Assembly (NCBI GenBank): GCA_028706475.1
Contig: JAQWBI010000019.1
Location: 1 to 38,391 of the forward strand
Direction: 5' to 3'
Length of the DNA: 38,391 nucleotides
Source of the DNA: Candidatus Cloacimonadota bacterium
Lineage (GTDB): Bacteria; Cloacimonadota; Cloacimonadia; Cloacimonadales; Cloacimonadaceae
Shown here: positions 25,886 through 33,978 of the stretch, in pieces
Layout: each line of letters begins with the position of its first letter
Numbering within the stretch: position 1 is the stretch's first letter
Program-made: the position numbers and the translations under genes
Notes under the pieces: generated by a model
What the model was told of the DNA's origin: nothing
Database searches by the model: none
The model's input: the letters and a program-made list of their open reading frames with translations, nothing else

Positions 25886-26737
25886 TCAGTTTTCGTTGTT
25901 CATGTATAGTGTCTGGTTTTCTTCGAAACCGTATTTATTTATTTTAAACACAGCCATTTGCTCGCGGCTGTCGATCTTGTACAAACGCCCCCAAAGAACC
26001 TTGTCTCCCTCTTTCAAAATACGAATGATGCCTCGGTTGTCCCTCAGGAAAGCTCGTTTGTCGCTGATCGCAATGAGTGTGTTGTTGTCCAAATTCACCA
26101 ACCGGGGATCTTCATCATAATCTTGAATCTCTTCTGTGTATCGGGCTCTGAAAAGGTCAAAGGCTTGCACCGGTTTACTTACACTTTTGTAGCTGATCTC
26201 CTCAGGAGAGAGCCCACCTTCCTTGAAGTGAGTGCGAAACATCATGGAAAAATTCACTGTGTCCGAACGAGCTGACTCACTGGAGATTGAGATATCTTCC
26301 ACTGTCAGAACCGGCCTTTGATACTCCAACTGCCGCGTGAATCTCACCAGATCCATGTAGTGGCTTTGTCCCGAGATCACATATTCATTATAATTGCCTT
26401 CGGATTTTGCGGACATGCCAAAATCGTACTCTATGTCTCGACCCAACAATTTGAGCAGTTTCAACAAGTAGTCGTAGGTTATTATTGAGCTGTCTCTATT
26501 GAATAGTATTTTGGCGTGTGATCCTGCCATGGCTTGGTATTTTGCATGCTCGCTTTCCAGATTATCCCTGTTTGAAACAAGCTTGCTAAAATTCGCAGCC
26601 TCTTGGGAAATTGCATCGTTTGCGGCTTTCTTTTGATTCAAATCCTGCTTGGCGCTTCTAAGTATAAAAAAGCCGATCATTCCGCTCATAATTAAGAGGC
26701 TACTCAGGACGAGGGTGTTCCTTGATGTATTTGTCAT
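25886..26737 (-). CDS. PilO-like inner-membrane protein with PilP-like C-terminal domain
   Basis: This 283-aa protein has the order expected of PilO: a single N-terminal membrane helix (residues 9-27), a periplasmic coiled coil (about 28-70) and an alpha/beta domain (YLLKLLKLLGRDIEYDFG... YVISGQSHYMDLVRFTRQLEYQRPVL). The last 70 residues (NNTLIAISDKRAFLRDNRGIIRILKEGDKVLWGRLYKID) resemble the small beta domain of the PilP/GspC group that contacts the secretin. I therefore read it as a PilO-PilP fusion. This is an inference from order and fold pattern, since these families share little sequence. It overlaps the PilMN gene by 4 bp and precedes the secretin gene by 4 bp, exactly where pilO and pilP sit in pilMNOPQ operons. 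Confidence 0.65.
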   Translation of the reverse strand: MTNTSRNTLVLSSLLIMSGMIGFFILRSAKQDLNQKKAANDAISQEAANFSKLVSNRDNLESEHAKYQAMAGSHAKILFNRDSSIITYDYLLKLLKLLGRDIEYDFGMSAKSEGNYNEYVISGQSHYMDLVRFTRQLEYQRPVLTVEDISISSESARSDTVNFSMMFRTHFKEGGLSPEEISYKSVSKPVQAFDLFRARYTEEIQDYDEDPRLVNLDNNTLIAISDKRAFLRDNRGIIRILKEGDKVLWGRLYKIDSREQMAVFKINKYGFEENQTLYMNNEN

Positions 26738-28890
26738 CTGGCATTCCCCGCTTCGATGTTATACATATCTATCACTGCTTGTTTACCTGCTAATGTAGAA
26801 GAATACTGGCTAGATAGCTCCTCATACTTTTGTCTGAAACTGCTTTCAGCAAGGGCAAAACTAATCCTGGCGTCCAGTAACTTGCTATAAGGTAGATAGT
26901 AGTCTGTCTTTACCAGATTTGGGCGCAGAGAATTGCGGGCAGCCACCATCTCCCGATCCAGATACAGGCGATATGCCACCCACCAGCGGATCAAAGAAGC
27001 CAGTTGACTATGGGGATACTTCTGCAAGAACACATGAGCTGACAAACGGTATTCCAGCATATTGCCTTTACCGATGGATTCCACAAAGCGCATATACATT
27101 GCCTTCATCTCTTCATCCCCCGCCAATTCATCGCCGATGGGTCCGGGAGTGTATTCATGTTCAATATTGGGTAAGATTCCATAGCGATACACTTTAACCT
27201 TGTTTTTGCCGTTAGTGCTTGTGCTGCGGCTGGAAACAGGCTTGTACCTAACAACCGTGCCCGTGTTTGAAGTAGTAGTGACCTCACTTTCTTGATCAGT
27301 AAATTCGGAACTTATAATATCGTCCCAGTCCACTTCAGGTAGAGTAAACTCAATCTCGAAATTCCACACGGAATGATTCCTGATCTGGGATCTGGCAACA
27401 CTGTTGATTTTCCCGTTGGGCAAACCTCCGGCAAGGCGGCTCACATTCTCTCGCTGGGATGTAGTACCGGAGATACTCATCTTCTCTCCGTTTTGCTTCA
27501 GATTGTTTATCCAGCTGTCCCGATGAGAGCTGAAAGTGCTGTTTATAACATGAAACAGCTCTGTCCATCTGTTCTTACCCTTCAGCAATTCAGAAACTGC
27601 TTGGGTAGTCTTGCGATATTCTTCTATCTCAGCAGCTAGGTTCTCCAACACGGCATTCTCTGCTCTCAGCTTATTCAAGGCAAAAGTGAGGTTTTGCCCT
27701 TTTGAGGTCTCCTCTCTATCCGCCTGCTTAATGCGCATGAAATTAATAGTAGTAAACAACCCCAGGGCAAAGATCATGCTAAGTACTATAAAACCGTGCC
27801 ACACCACCCGCAGTTCTTTTTGGTTGTCCGTGATCTTGTTGGGAAGGAAAGTACAGCGGCTGAAATCAGGATCATCAGTGTTGAGTGCCTTATATGCTAA
27901 TGCAAGAGCAAGGCTGTAGGGTTCCAATACTTGTTCGCTGTATTCAATGTCCTCAGCTGTAGGAATCACCAGATTGGGAAAATGCAGCAAAGTGGTCTTT
28001 GTGGAAGTACTTTGGGAATTCATGTACTCCACTAATTGTGCACTAGCCAGGTCTCCTGCTAATACGATGGTCTCCGGTTCTCTGATCTGAGCGCTGTCCA
28101 GAGCTAGAGATAGCTTTGAATAGATGATCTCCGGATCAGGATATTCCTGAGTGATGTGTACTGATTGGGTTTGAATCCATTTCCCGTCTTGAAATATGAA
28201 AAGCTTGCGGTAATCGGCGCCCAAATATACAAAGAGATTAATGCCTTCAGGACTGTCACCCAGAGAATGGCGATAGTATTCAGTAAGCACCACATCGTTA
28301 GCATCGGCAAGTTGAAAATAAAGTATGGTGCTGCTTTCCTGCCCATAACTGATTATGGCATCCAACAATAGATTTGGTCCGGAATAGAGCCAATGCTGAG
28401 GACCTTCCTCCGCTTCCACCACACATGAATGCCACGCACCTGCCTTACGCTGCTCCGGGCTAAGGCTTTCTTTTTTGAAGCGTCGCAGATCGGCCCTTTT
28501 TACTTTACCCGGAACATCTTTGAGGATGTGCTGATCGTGGATATTTAGCGCTATTACGCCTTCATTTAAAGGAAACCGGGAAAGCAGCAGAGTGCTGGGG
28601 CTTACTTCCATACGTCCCAGTTGGGGAAGATCAGCCATCTCGGTTGATTCCTTCTCATCCAGTTCGTTCACCTCATAGTTTTCGGTTTCCATAAAGTTGA
28701 CATCCAAGGGAATGAATTCAGCATCCGCACTGCCGGCTTTTGCCTGTTCCCCTTTATACCAATCACTATCCAGTTCTGTACTATCCATCTTGATAAGATA
28801 GATTTTGTCGCCTTCTTTACGTAAATGGACTATCCTTAGGATTGTACCATCCTGAAAAATACCGAAGGCTTCTTTGGGTAGTTTTTTCAT
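26734..28890 (-). CDS. PilM-PilN fusion-like protein with C-terminal helical repeat tail
   Basis: This 718-aa protein appears to join several alignment-complex parts. Residues 1-350 look like a degenerate actin-like PilM (IALNIHDQHILKDVPGKVK; ETIVLAGDLASAQLVEYM; LEPYSLALALAYKAL). One membrane helix at about 364-385 and a coiled coil at 390-435 match PilN, followed by a ferredoxin-like periplasmic domain (440-520: WTELFHVINSTF... WINNLKQNGEKMSISG). After a Ser/Thr-rich linker, residues 590-718 are helical with FLQKYPHSQLASLIRWWVAY, like a TPR or YfiO repeat that could bind peptidoglycan-side or secretin partners. The PilM part lacks clear phosphate loops, so nucleotide binding is doubtful. Fold assignment is by order and pattern; the gene sits where pilM and pilN belong. 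Confidence 0.68.
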   Translation of the reverse strand: MKKLPKEAFGIFQDGTILRIVHLRKEGDKIYLIKMDSTELDSDWYKGEQAKAGSADAEFIPLDVNFMETENYEVNELDEKESTEMADLPQLGRMEVSPSTLLLSRFPLNEGVIALNIHDQHILKDVPGKVKRADLRRFKKESLSPEQRKAGAWHSCVVEAEEGPQHWLYSGPNLLLDAIISYGQESSTILYFQLADANDVVLTEYYRHSLGDSPEGINLFVYLGADYRKLFIFQDGKWIQTQSVHITQEYPDPEIIYSKLSLALDSAQIREPETIVLAGDLASAQLVEYMNSQSTSTKTTLLHFPNLVIPTAEDIEYSEQVLEPYSLALALAYKALNTDDPDFSRCTFLPNKITDNQKELRVVWHGFIVLSMIFALGLFTTINFMRIKQADREETSKGQNLTFALNKLRAENAVLENLAAEIEEYRKTTQAVSELLKGKNRWTELFHVINSTFSSHRDSWINNLKQNGEKMSISGTTSQRENVSRLAGGLPNGKINSVARSQIRNHSVWNFEIEFTLPEVDWDDIISSEFTDQESEVTTTSNTGTVVRYKPVSSRSTSTNGKNKVKVYRYGILPNIEHEYTPGPIGDELAGDEEMKAMYMRFVESIGKGNMLEYRLSAHVFLQKYPHSQLASLIRWWVAYRLYLDREMVAARNSLRPNLVKTDYYLPYSKLLDARISFALAESSFRQKYEELSSQYSSTLAGKQAVIDMYNIEAGNAR

Positions 28891-28904
28891 TTACACAGTC
28901 CTCA

Positions 28905-30116
28905 TTATATTACAGACATCAGTTGATGCATCCGTTTCTTGTTATTTGCATAGTTCAGAGCTGTCTGCTGGCTTATATGACCTTTTTGATACAAAGTCTT
29001 CAAATCCTGTTCCAAAGTACACATCCCCAGTTTCTTACCTTCCACCATCATCTGATAGATCTCGCCGATATTCTTGTTTCGGATGGCAGCTTGCACACTG
29101 GAATCCACCGATAGAATTTCCTTGGCCAAAGTAAGCTTTCCGTCCGTAGTAGGCACCAGTTTCTGGCTCATACACACGGTTAACACATCCGCCAGACGGT
29201 TTCTTACTCTTTCTTGGGAATCTGTGGGAAACTCTGCCACAATGCGGTGGACACTATCTATGGCAGAGCTGGTGTGTAGAGTAGTAAAGGCTTTGTGGCC
29301 GCTATCGGTTATTTCCAAAACCGTGGCTATGGTTTGAGGATCGCGCATCTCCCCCACTACGATGATATCCGGATCCTGACGCAGAGCTTCCACGGCTCCG
29401 TGTTCAAAACTAAGCACATCCACCCCGACCTCACGATGGCGCACCAAACAGTTTTTGGAATGGTGCACATACTCGATGGGGGAATCGATGGAAACGATGT
29501 GCCCGTTATTCTGCCGGTTATTCATATCGATGATGGCGTTTAAGGTGGTAGATTTTCCGCTGCCGGTGATGCCGGTAATCAGCACAAGGCCAGTTTTTTC
29601 ATAGCGCAGGTTCATACGGTTTGCCACTACTTCCGGGATGCCCAATTGTTCCATGACCAAAAGATTGTCGTTGATCCTGCGGAAGTTTGCACCCAGAGCG
29701 TTACGGTCAAAGAAAGCGGTTCCGCGAAATCTCACTTCGTTGCCCCCGATATCGAAGGCCAAGGGGAAATCCAAGCTCTTTTGCATAAAGAGTCGGGACC
29801 GTTGCGCCGGAGACAGCCAACTGATGATAAGTGTATTGGTATCGATGAGGGAAAACTCGCCCAAGTCCTCCACAGGTTTTTTATTACCAAATACCCGCAT
29901 CCAGATCTTATTTGAACAACCAGGAGCTCCCAAATCCACATCGGAGGCTTCCATTTCCCGCGCTTTACGCAAGATGTACTTTAGCAAATCCCGGCATTCA
30001 TTCTCCCGTTCTGAGTGATGCAACAGCCATTGACTGATGATCTCGCATACTTCCACTCCCTGATAATTTGAAGGGATGTCCTTGCTAAGCGCTTCGGTAA
30101 AACTGAGTCTCATCAT
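28905..30116 (-). CDS. pilT: Twitching ATPase PilT-like (pilus retraction)
   Basis: This 403-aa hexameric ATPase of the secretion NTPase family should power pilus retraction. Walker A is GITGSGKSTTLNAI. The Asp box includes IVSIDSPIEYVHHSKNCLVRHREVG, Walker B is DPDIIVVGEMRDPQT and the His box GHKAFTTLHTSSAIDSVHR, all as in PilT. The C-terminal AIRNKNIGEIYQMMVEGKKLGMCTLEQDL is PilT-like. The N-terminus (about residues 1-70) is longer than usual for PilT and contains the PAS-like lead-in EASDVDLGAPG. The gene overlaps the upstream response regulator by 4 bp, which couples the two translationally. PilU is an alternative; no second retraction ATPase is seen. Confidence 0.92.
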   Translation of the reverse strand: MMRLSFTEALSKDIPSNYQGVEVCEIISQWLLHHSERENECRDLLKYILRKAREMEASDVDLGAPGCSNKIWMRVFGNKKPVEDLGEFSLIDTNTLIISWLSPAQRSRLFMQKSLDFPLAFDIGGNEVRFRGTAFFDRNALGANFRRINDNLLVMEQLGIPEVVANRMNLRYEKTGLVLITGITGSGKSTTLNAIIDMNNRQNNGHIVSIDSPIEYVHHSKNCLVRHREVGVDVLSFEHGAVEALRQDPDIIVVGEMRDPQTIATVLEITDSGHKAFTTLHTSSAIDSVHRIVAEFPTDSQERVRNRLADVLTVCMSQKLVPTTDGKLTLAKEILSVDSSVQAAIRNKNIGEIYQMMVEGKKLGMCTLEQDLKTLYQKGHISQQTALNYANNKKRMHQLMSVI

Positions 30117-30994
30117 CGTGCAAATACATCCTCGTCGATCGGGGTATTGCGTCCGATCAAAGATAGTCTTACAATGCTACGCTTCCATTTTACTTGCATA
30201 CACTGGATCAGGTTGATGGTATAGCGATCGGTGAGGGCTTTGTCGTTATATGTAAAATAGTCTATCAGTTTCCTTCGGGGGAAATAACGTACCACTACGT
30301 CGCCATGCGCCCTCAAGGTAGTGAATACAGCCTGAGGATTGATGAAGGTTTCTTCACCCCACACATCCCCTTCCTTCAGGGAATCCACCAGATCCGTATT
30401 GTAATACACGTTTACAAAGCCGCTTTCTATCACGACCATGCAGCCTTCTTCCTTGTCCATAGGAATGGGCATACCGCTCTTATACTCTTTTAGGGTACCA
30501 ATACTCTTAAAATTATATACTTGCTCAGTATTAAAGCCCCTCAAAAGAAGAAGTTCTGGTTTTTTATCCGGCTCTTCTGTACTCTCTTGTTTTTCTTCAG
30601 ACAGCGTCACTTCCGCCACAGATGTCCGGGTTTGAGCTAATCCGGCATCTACTGCCCGAATCAGTTCATCCGGTTGTATTGGCTTTGGCAGATACATGAA
30701 AGCCGATTGGCGGATACTACGAAAATCCACATCCAATCCGGAATAACCGGTAGTTACGATTATCACCGCATTGGGCTGGATCTCTTTTAAGCGGGAGATC
30801 AATTCCAAACCTCCCATCCTGGGCATATATATATCTACTATATAGAGGTCGAATTTTTCTATAGCTACTTTTTCCAAGGCATCCAAACCATCGATTGCGG
30901 TAGCTACGCTATACCCCATTTCCTGCAAAAAGGTTTGGAATATATCCCTGATGTTTTGCTCATCATCTACTACTAATAATCTTTTAGTACTCAT
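30113..30994 (-). CDS. Response regulator with cyclic-nucleotide-binding-like output domain
   Basis: This 293-aa protein has an N-terminal receiver (LLVVDDEQNIRD, phosphoacceptor Asp in LYIVDIYMPRMGG, Thr in IVTTGYS, Lys in YLPKPI). A Glu/Lys-rich linker leads to a cNMP-binding-like beta barrel at about 165-265 (MVVIESGFVNVYY, LKEGDVWGEETFI, TTLRAHGDVVVRYFPRRKLIDYF). The binding cassette keeps the Gly-Glu of FGE (WGEE) but lacks the arginine normally found in the following RSA/RTA position (VFT here), so cyclic-nucleotide binding is uncertain. There is no DNA-binding domain. It overlaps pilT by 4 bp and follows the DHp-only protein by 2 bp, suggesting direct control of pilus motor activity. 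Confidence 0.85.
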   Translation of the reverse strand: MSTKRLLVVDDEQNIRDIFQTFLQEMGYSVATAIDGLDALEKVAIEKFDLYIVDIYMPRMGGLELISRLKEIQPNAVIIVTTGYSGLDVDFRSIRQSAFMYLPKPIQPDELIRAVDAGLAQTRTSVAEVTLSEEKQESTEEPDKKPELLLLRGFNTEQVYNFKSIGTLKEYKSGMPIPMDKEEGCMVVIESGFVNVYYNTDLVDSLKEGDVWGEETFINPQAVFTTLRAHGDVVVRYFPRRKLIDYFTYNDKALTDRYTINLIQCMQVKWKRSIVRLSLIGRNTPIDEDVFAR

Positions 30995-30996
30995 AA

Positions 30997-31470
30997 TTAT
31001 TGCCCTATTTCTGTGGTTGAATTAATCCCTTTATTTTTTATCAAAGGATGGGTTTTCAATATTCTTACAGCTTGCATTATCTCTCCGATGCGATTTACTG
31101 CGTCTGAGATGTCTTTCACATTGTTCAAAAGAGTATCATCTCCGGTCTGTTGACCCAACTTCTTGGCTCTGCCCAAAGACATGGTAATCACGCATAACGG
31201 AGTATTTACATCATGATCCAGTTTTGCGATTTTCTGCAATTCCGGGATCAGTGCGTTCAATTCATCCAGTTTCTTTTGCATCCCCTTGCATGTACTCAGT
31301 TCCACGAGAAGCTTATGTTTGTCTCTCTTAATTTGTTGCACTTGTTGCCGATAACGTAATGCACACACACCCAGGATGATGACCAATAGCGAAAGAGCTA
31401 TATATAAGGCTGATCCCGCCGTACTCAGCAGCAGAATCGGGTTCATTGTTGCGAAAGCTAACATGTCCAT
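30997..31470 (-). CDS. Membrane-anchored histidine kinase dimerisation (DHp) domain without ATPase domain
   Basis: This 157-aa protein has a long hydrophobic N-terminal region (about residues 8-40) likely to span the inner membrane. It is followed by a coiled coil and an H-box, KLDHDVNTPLCVITMSLGR, with the candidate phosphorylated His86. The helix after it (DISDAVNRIGEIMQAVRIL) completes a HisKA-like two-helix hairpin. The protein then stops; there are no N, G1 or G2 boxes of the ATP-binding domain. The frame is intact and has a good ribosome binding site (GAGG), so it does not look like a recent truncation. It could serve as a phosphotransfer relay for the hybrid kinase or as a dimerising scaffold for the adjacent response regulator. 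Confidence 0.72.
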   Translation of the reverse strand: MDMLAFATMNPILLLSTAGSALYIALSLLVIILGVCALRYRQQVQQIKRDKHKLLVELSTCKGMQKKLDELNALIPELQKIAKLDHDVNTPLCVITMSLGRAKKLGQQTGDDTLLNNVKDISDAVNRIGEIMQAVRILKTHPLIKNKGINSTTEIGQ

Positions 31471-31473
31471 TTA

Positions 31474-31578
31474 TTACCTCAGAGCTTCATATCTATCTAT
31501 TGCTTTATCATTAATATCCGTCTTTATCTGCAATCCATTTGCGAGGGGCAAGTATCCTTTCTCCATCGATAGTATCAT
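31474..31578 (-). CDS. Possible 34-aa peptide between LamG protein and DHp protein
   Basis: An ATG two bases after the LamG-protein stop opens a 34-codon frame (starts MILSMEKGYLPLANG, ends in an ALR-TAA) that fills most of the 110-bp gap before the next gene. No clear Shine-Dalgarno is present, although an internal ATG is also possible. I recognise no family. It may be a real small protein, an untranslated spacer or a leftover of the preceding gene. Confidence 0.3.
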   Translation of the reverse strand: MILSMEKGYLPLANGLQIKTDINDKAIDRYEALR

Positions 31579-31580
31579 GG

Positions 31581-32954
31581 CTAATCCCGAATATACTGAA
31601 CCAGGGTGGACTTCATTACCCCTTGATGCCATAAGAGCATTTCTGTAGGTGTAAAAGCACGGTCATCCATTCCAGCCTGATCCATAATGCCAAAGAAGTG
31701 GCGATTTTTCACGTTCTCGGAAACAGTATATGGAGTCCTGCCCAAGATCATTCCATACTTGCTTTTGTGCGCCCGTACTGCTCCATCTTTAATTCTCTGT
31801 CCCACCTTTACTCCATTGATATAAGCAGTTAAAATACTCTGTTCGTTTTTGGTTTCATAGGTAAGACCGTATGAACCCCAGGGGTATTGCGGATGATTTG
31901 GATTAATAACATAGGCCAGAGTTACAATAAACGACACTTTCTTCCATACTTCCGCTGTACGAGTATAGTTTATCGATACCATCAGAGAATCATTGTCCTC
32001 TCGGGTTACGACAAAATGCATTTTTCCGGTTGGGCTTGAAGTGCTTGTTGTTTCGAAGTAGATAGCAGCGGAGGGCTTGGACTGCATTGATGCGTCTGTA
32101 GCGTCACTGGGTATCCATAATAAGGTTCCCTGTTGTTTACGTTTGTCGCCTGAAGATTCCACAGATGTCGCCCTTCCTGATTTATCAATCTTGGCAAAAC
32201 ACATCAGAGAAAACTCTGTATCGGTGTCTAGCGGTTCATCGTCTTCACTATCGACAGGGAGTTTGTTCTCCACTTCTATCCAGTTGTTGTAGCCGTTAAA
32301 CTTCAAGTAACGCTTGCTGTATGCTCCGCCCCATGTTTCCAGGTCTTCGTCCATTTCATCTACACTATAGTATGGTGCAGTCGGGGAAATAAATGAAAAC
32401 CCATGAAACTGACCCCCGTATTCATTGGGCGAAGAATCAGGAAGAAGGCGGTTACTAAGGCCGAACAGATCATACAGCCAGGGAAACAGCAGTAAGCGTT
32501 CAAACTCCAGATAGACCACGTTTGGGGCCACTTTACCCAGAGTAACCATGGGGAAGCTGAATGCCATTTCGGCATCACGAAACACTTCAATTCCTTGCAT
32601 GGATCCTCGGATGTGGGTCTTCACCTTATAATGATCTTCGGTATGTGCGTAGCTGTATTCCAGGCTCAAGATATCACAGTTACCGATCTTTCTTTCGCCA
32701 GGGGCAAAGCTTTGGACGTGAGTGATTTCACCAACAACAGCTGCTCCACTGAGAATGGAATCCAGGAAATCCTTGGAATTGGCGTTGCGTACCGCAGCTC
32801 TGAGCACGAAGTCGCTGATATTCTCAACTTCTTTGTTTAGCTGATTTCTGATAAGTACATCCGGTACTCCGCCAATGCTATTCTGCACTCTTACCAATAT
32901 AGAAGCAAAAATTGTGGTCATCAATATCACGAACATCAATGAAGCGCGTCCCAT
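31581..32954 (-). CDS. Pilin-like protein with C-terminal LamG/concanavalin-like domain
   Basis: This 457-aa protein opens with Met-Gly and then a hydrophobic stretch (RASLMFVILMTTIFASILV), like the N-terminal helix of PilX-type minor pilins but without a normal leader or Glu5. After a pilin-like N-terminal region there is a large C-terminal beta domain (about 195-455). Its strands include YLKFNGYNNWIEV, FSLMCFAKID, ILTAYINGVKVGQ, YGMILGRTP and FGIMDQAGMDDRAFTPTEM; the last is the usual closing pattern of LamG/concanavalin-like domains. These domains bind carbohydrate or protein ligands, so this could be a tip adhesin. AAGGAG seven bases upstream fixes the Met-Gly start. It lies within the pilus operon. 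Confidence 0.72.
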   Translation of the reverse strand: MGRASLMFVILMTTIFASILVRVQNSIGGVPDVLIRNQLNKEVENISDFVLRAAVRNANSKDFLDSILSGAAVVGEITHVQSFAPGERKIGNCDILSLEYSYAHTEDHYKVKTHIRGSMQGIEVFRDAEMAFSFPMVTLGKVAPNVVYLEFERLLLFPWLYDLFGLSNRLLPDSSPNEYGGQFHGFSFISPTAPYYSVDEMDEDLETWGGAYSKRYLKFNGYNNWIEVENKLPVDSEDDEPLDTDTEFSLMCFAKIDKSGRATSVESSGDKRKQQGTLLWIPSDATDASMQSKPSAAIYFETTSTSSPTGKMHFVVTREDNDSLMVSINYTRTAEVWKKVSFIVTLAYVINPNHPQYPWGSYGLTYETKNEQSILTAYINGVKVGQRIKDGAVRAHKSKYGMILGRTPYTVSENVKNRHFFGIMDQAGMDDRAFTPTEMLLWHQGVMKSTLVQYIRD

Positions 32955-32965
32955 ATCTCAGCTCC

Positions 32966-33544
32966 TTACCATCCGCCTTCTTGCAGATAGGCATTCATAA
33001 AAAAACACTTTAGCTGTAGATTTGACCGAAGTGGTTGAGCTGGCCGCCATGGGGAATCACGGCGAAAGGTCAGCAGAATCTCCGCAGACATTATATCCCG
33101 TAAAGTAGTGGTGGCAACTCCATTAATATTATAATAATTCAAAGTCATGTTTTCTATGAACAGAATGTGACCCAAGGGCATGATTACGCTGCCATCTTGC
33201 CGTATTTCCAGCACTTTTCCGGATTCATAACCATAATCTACAACTTTCATCTCTATCAAGTGTCGATCATCCGACAGTGAATCTCCATCACAGTCCCAAT
33301 AAGTACGGAACTTAATACTGGATGAATTGGCTGAAACGCATATAGAATCCGCAGGAATCCCCACTCCTGCCATTGCAAATATGTGGTTCACATTGCGTGC
33401 GGCGGCATCCATGTGATCAATCATAGAACTGGTATAATAGATACGTCCTGCAGTCTCCTGCAATTGCAGCTGAAAGGTCATTATCATCAACAATAATGTT
33501 GCTCCGATGATCACGCTTCCCAGTACATCCAGCAATACGCCCAT
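32966..33544 (-). CDS. Pilin-like minor subunit with Met-Gly N-terminus
   Basis: This 192-aa protein begins MGVLLDVLGSVIIGATLL, a long hydrophobic helix starting immediately after Met-Gly, followed by about 165 residues of mixed beta structure. The pattern matches type IV pilin or pseudopilin architecture (single N-terminal helix plus globular head), but there is no classical leader ending in Gly-Phe and no Thr-Leu-Ile-Glu. If Met is removed, an Asp occupies position 5, where pilins carry Glu5. Two cysteines in the head (ICVSANS and YWDCDGD) could form a disulphide. AGGTGA precedes the ATG. It is placed between the two other pilin-like genes; no exact family is recognised. Confidence 0.6.
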   Translation of the reverse strand: MGVLLDVLGSVIIGATLLLMIMTFQLQLQETAGRIYYTSSMIDHMDAAARNVNHIFAMAGVGIPADSICVSANSSSIKFRTYWDCDGDSLSDDRHLIEMKVVDYGYESGKVLEIRQDGSVIMPLGHILFIENMTLNYYNINGVATTTLRDIMSAEILLTFRRDSPWRPAQPLRSNLQLKCFFMNAYLQEGGW

Positions 33545-33548
33545 TTAT

Positions 33549-33974
33549 TCACCTGATAAATGTTTCGGTATATATTCTATGCATTACATAGGGTCTTTGC
33601 AGATATCTGTGACCGCTGACCGTTATGGTCATCTTTTTATACAGGCTCAGAGAGTCATCTACTGTAAGTACATTACCCAATTCATCGCAATTTACGGTTG
33701 CGGCTTCTACATTGAAAGTAATGGGTAAATGAGGGTAAGTCTGGCTATGAGTATAGTTGTACTCGGTAAGGAGATCATTCAAATCCAGTTGTTTGGAAAA
33801 GAGCTTGGCATCAGCTTCGTCGAGGATGGAATGGCATATCTGTGAGGCCTGTACTACCAGAGTAGCATTGTTCAGATAATCCGTCTGAGCCCATATCGCC
33901 TGGTTATAGGTAAGTGATAAGGTAGTGAACAGCACTACTGCAAATAAGGCCAGTACCATTTCCATCATATTCAC
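33549..33974 (-). CDS. Small pilin-like protein
   Basis: This 141-aa protein has an N-terminal hydrophobic helix (MNMMEMVLALFAVVLFTTLSL) and a short globular part with two cysteines (CHSILDEADAK and VNCDELGN). A Glu at residue 5 lines up with Glu5 of mature pilins if the start methionine is residue 1, so the protein would need little or no leader cleavage. The start is GTG at 33974, eight bases after GAGGA, which lies inside the end of pilB; an ATG at 33968 is the alternative. The gene is separated by 4 bp on both sides from pilB and the next pilin-like gene. No specific family is recognised. Confidence 0.58.
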   Translation of the reverse strand: MNMMEMVLALFAVVLFTTLSLTYNQAIWAQTDYLNNATLVVQASQICHSILDEADAKLFSKQLDLNDLLTEYNYTHSQTYPHLPITFNVEAATVNCDELGNVLTVDDSLSLYKKMTITVSGHRYLQRPYVMHRIYTETFIR

Positions 33975-33978
33975 GGGC

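Noticed and set aside
30997-31470. DHp-only gene as a pseudogene of a full kinase
   Set aside because: The frame is intact with its own ribosome binding site, ends cleanly before the next gene, and no ATPase-domain remnants are found in the small gap or other frames; recorded as a real gene with caution.
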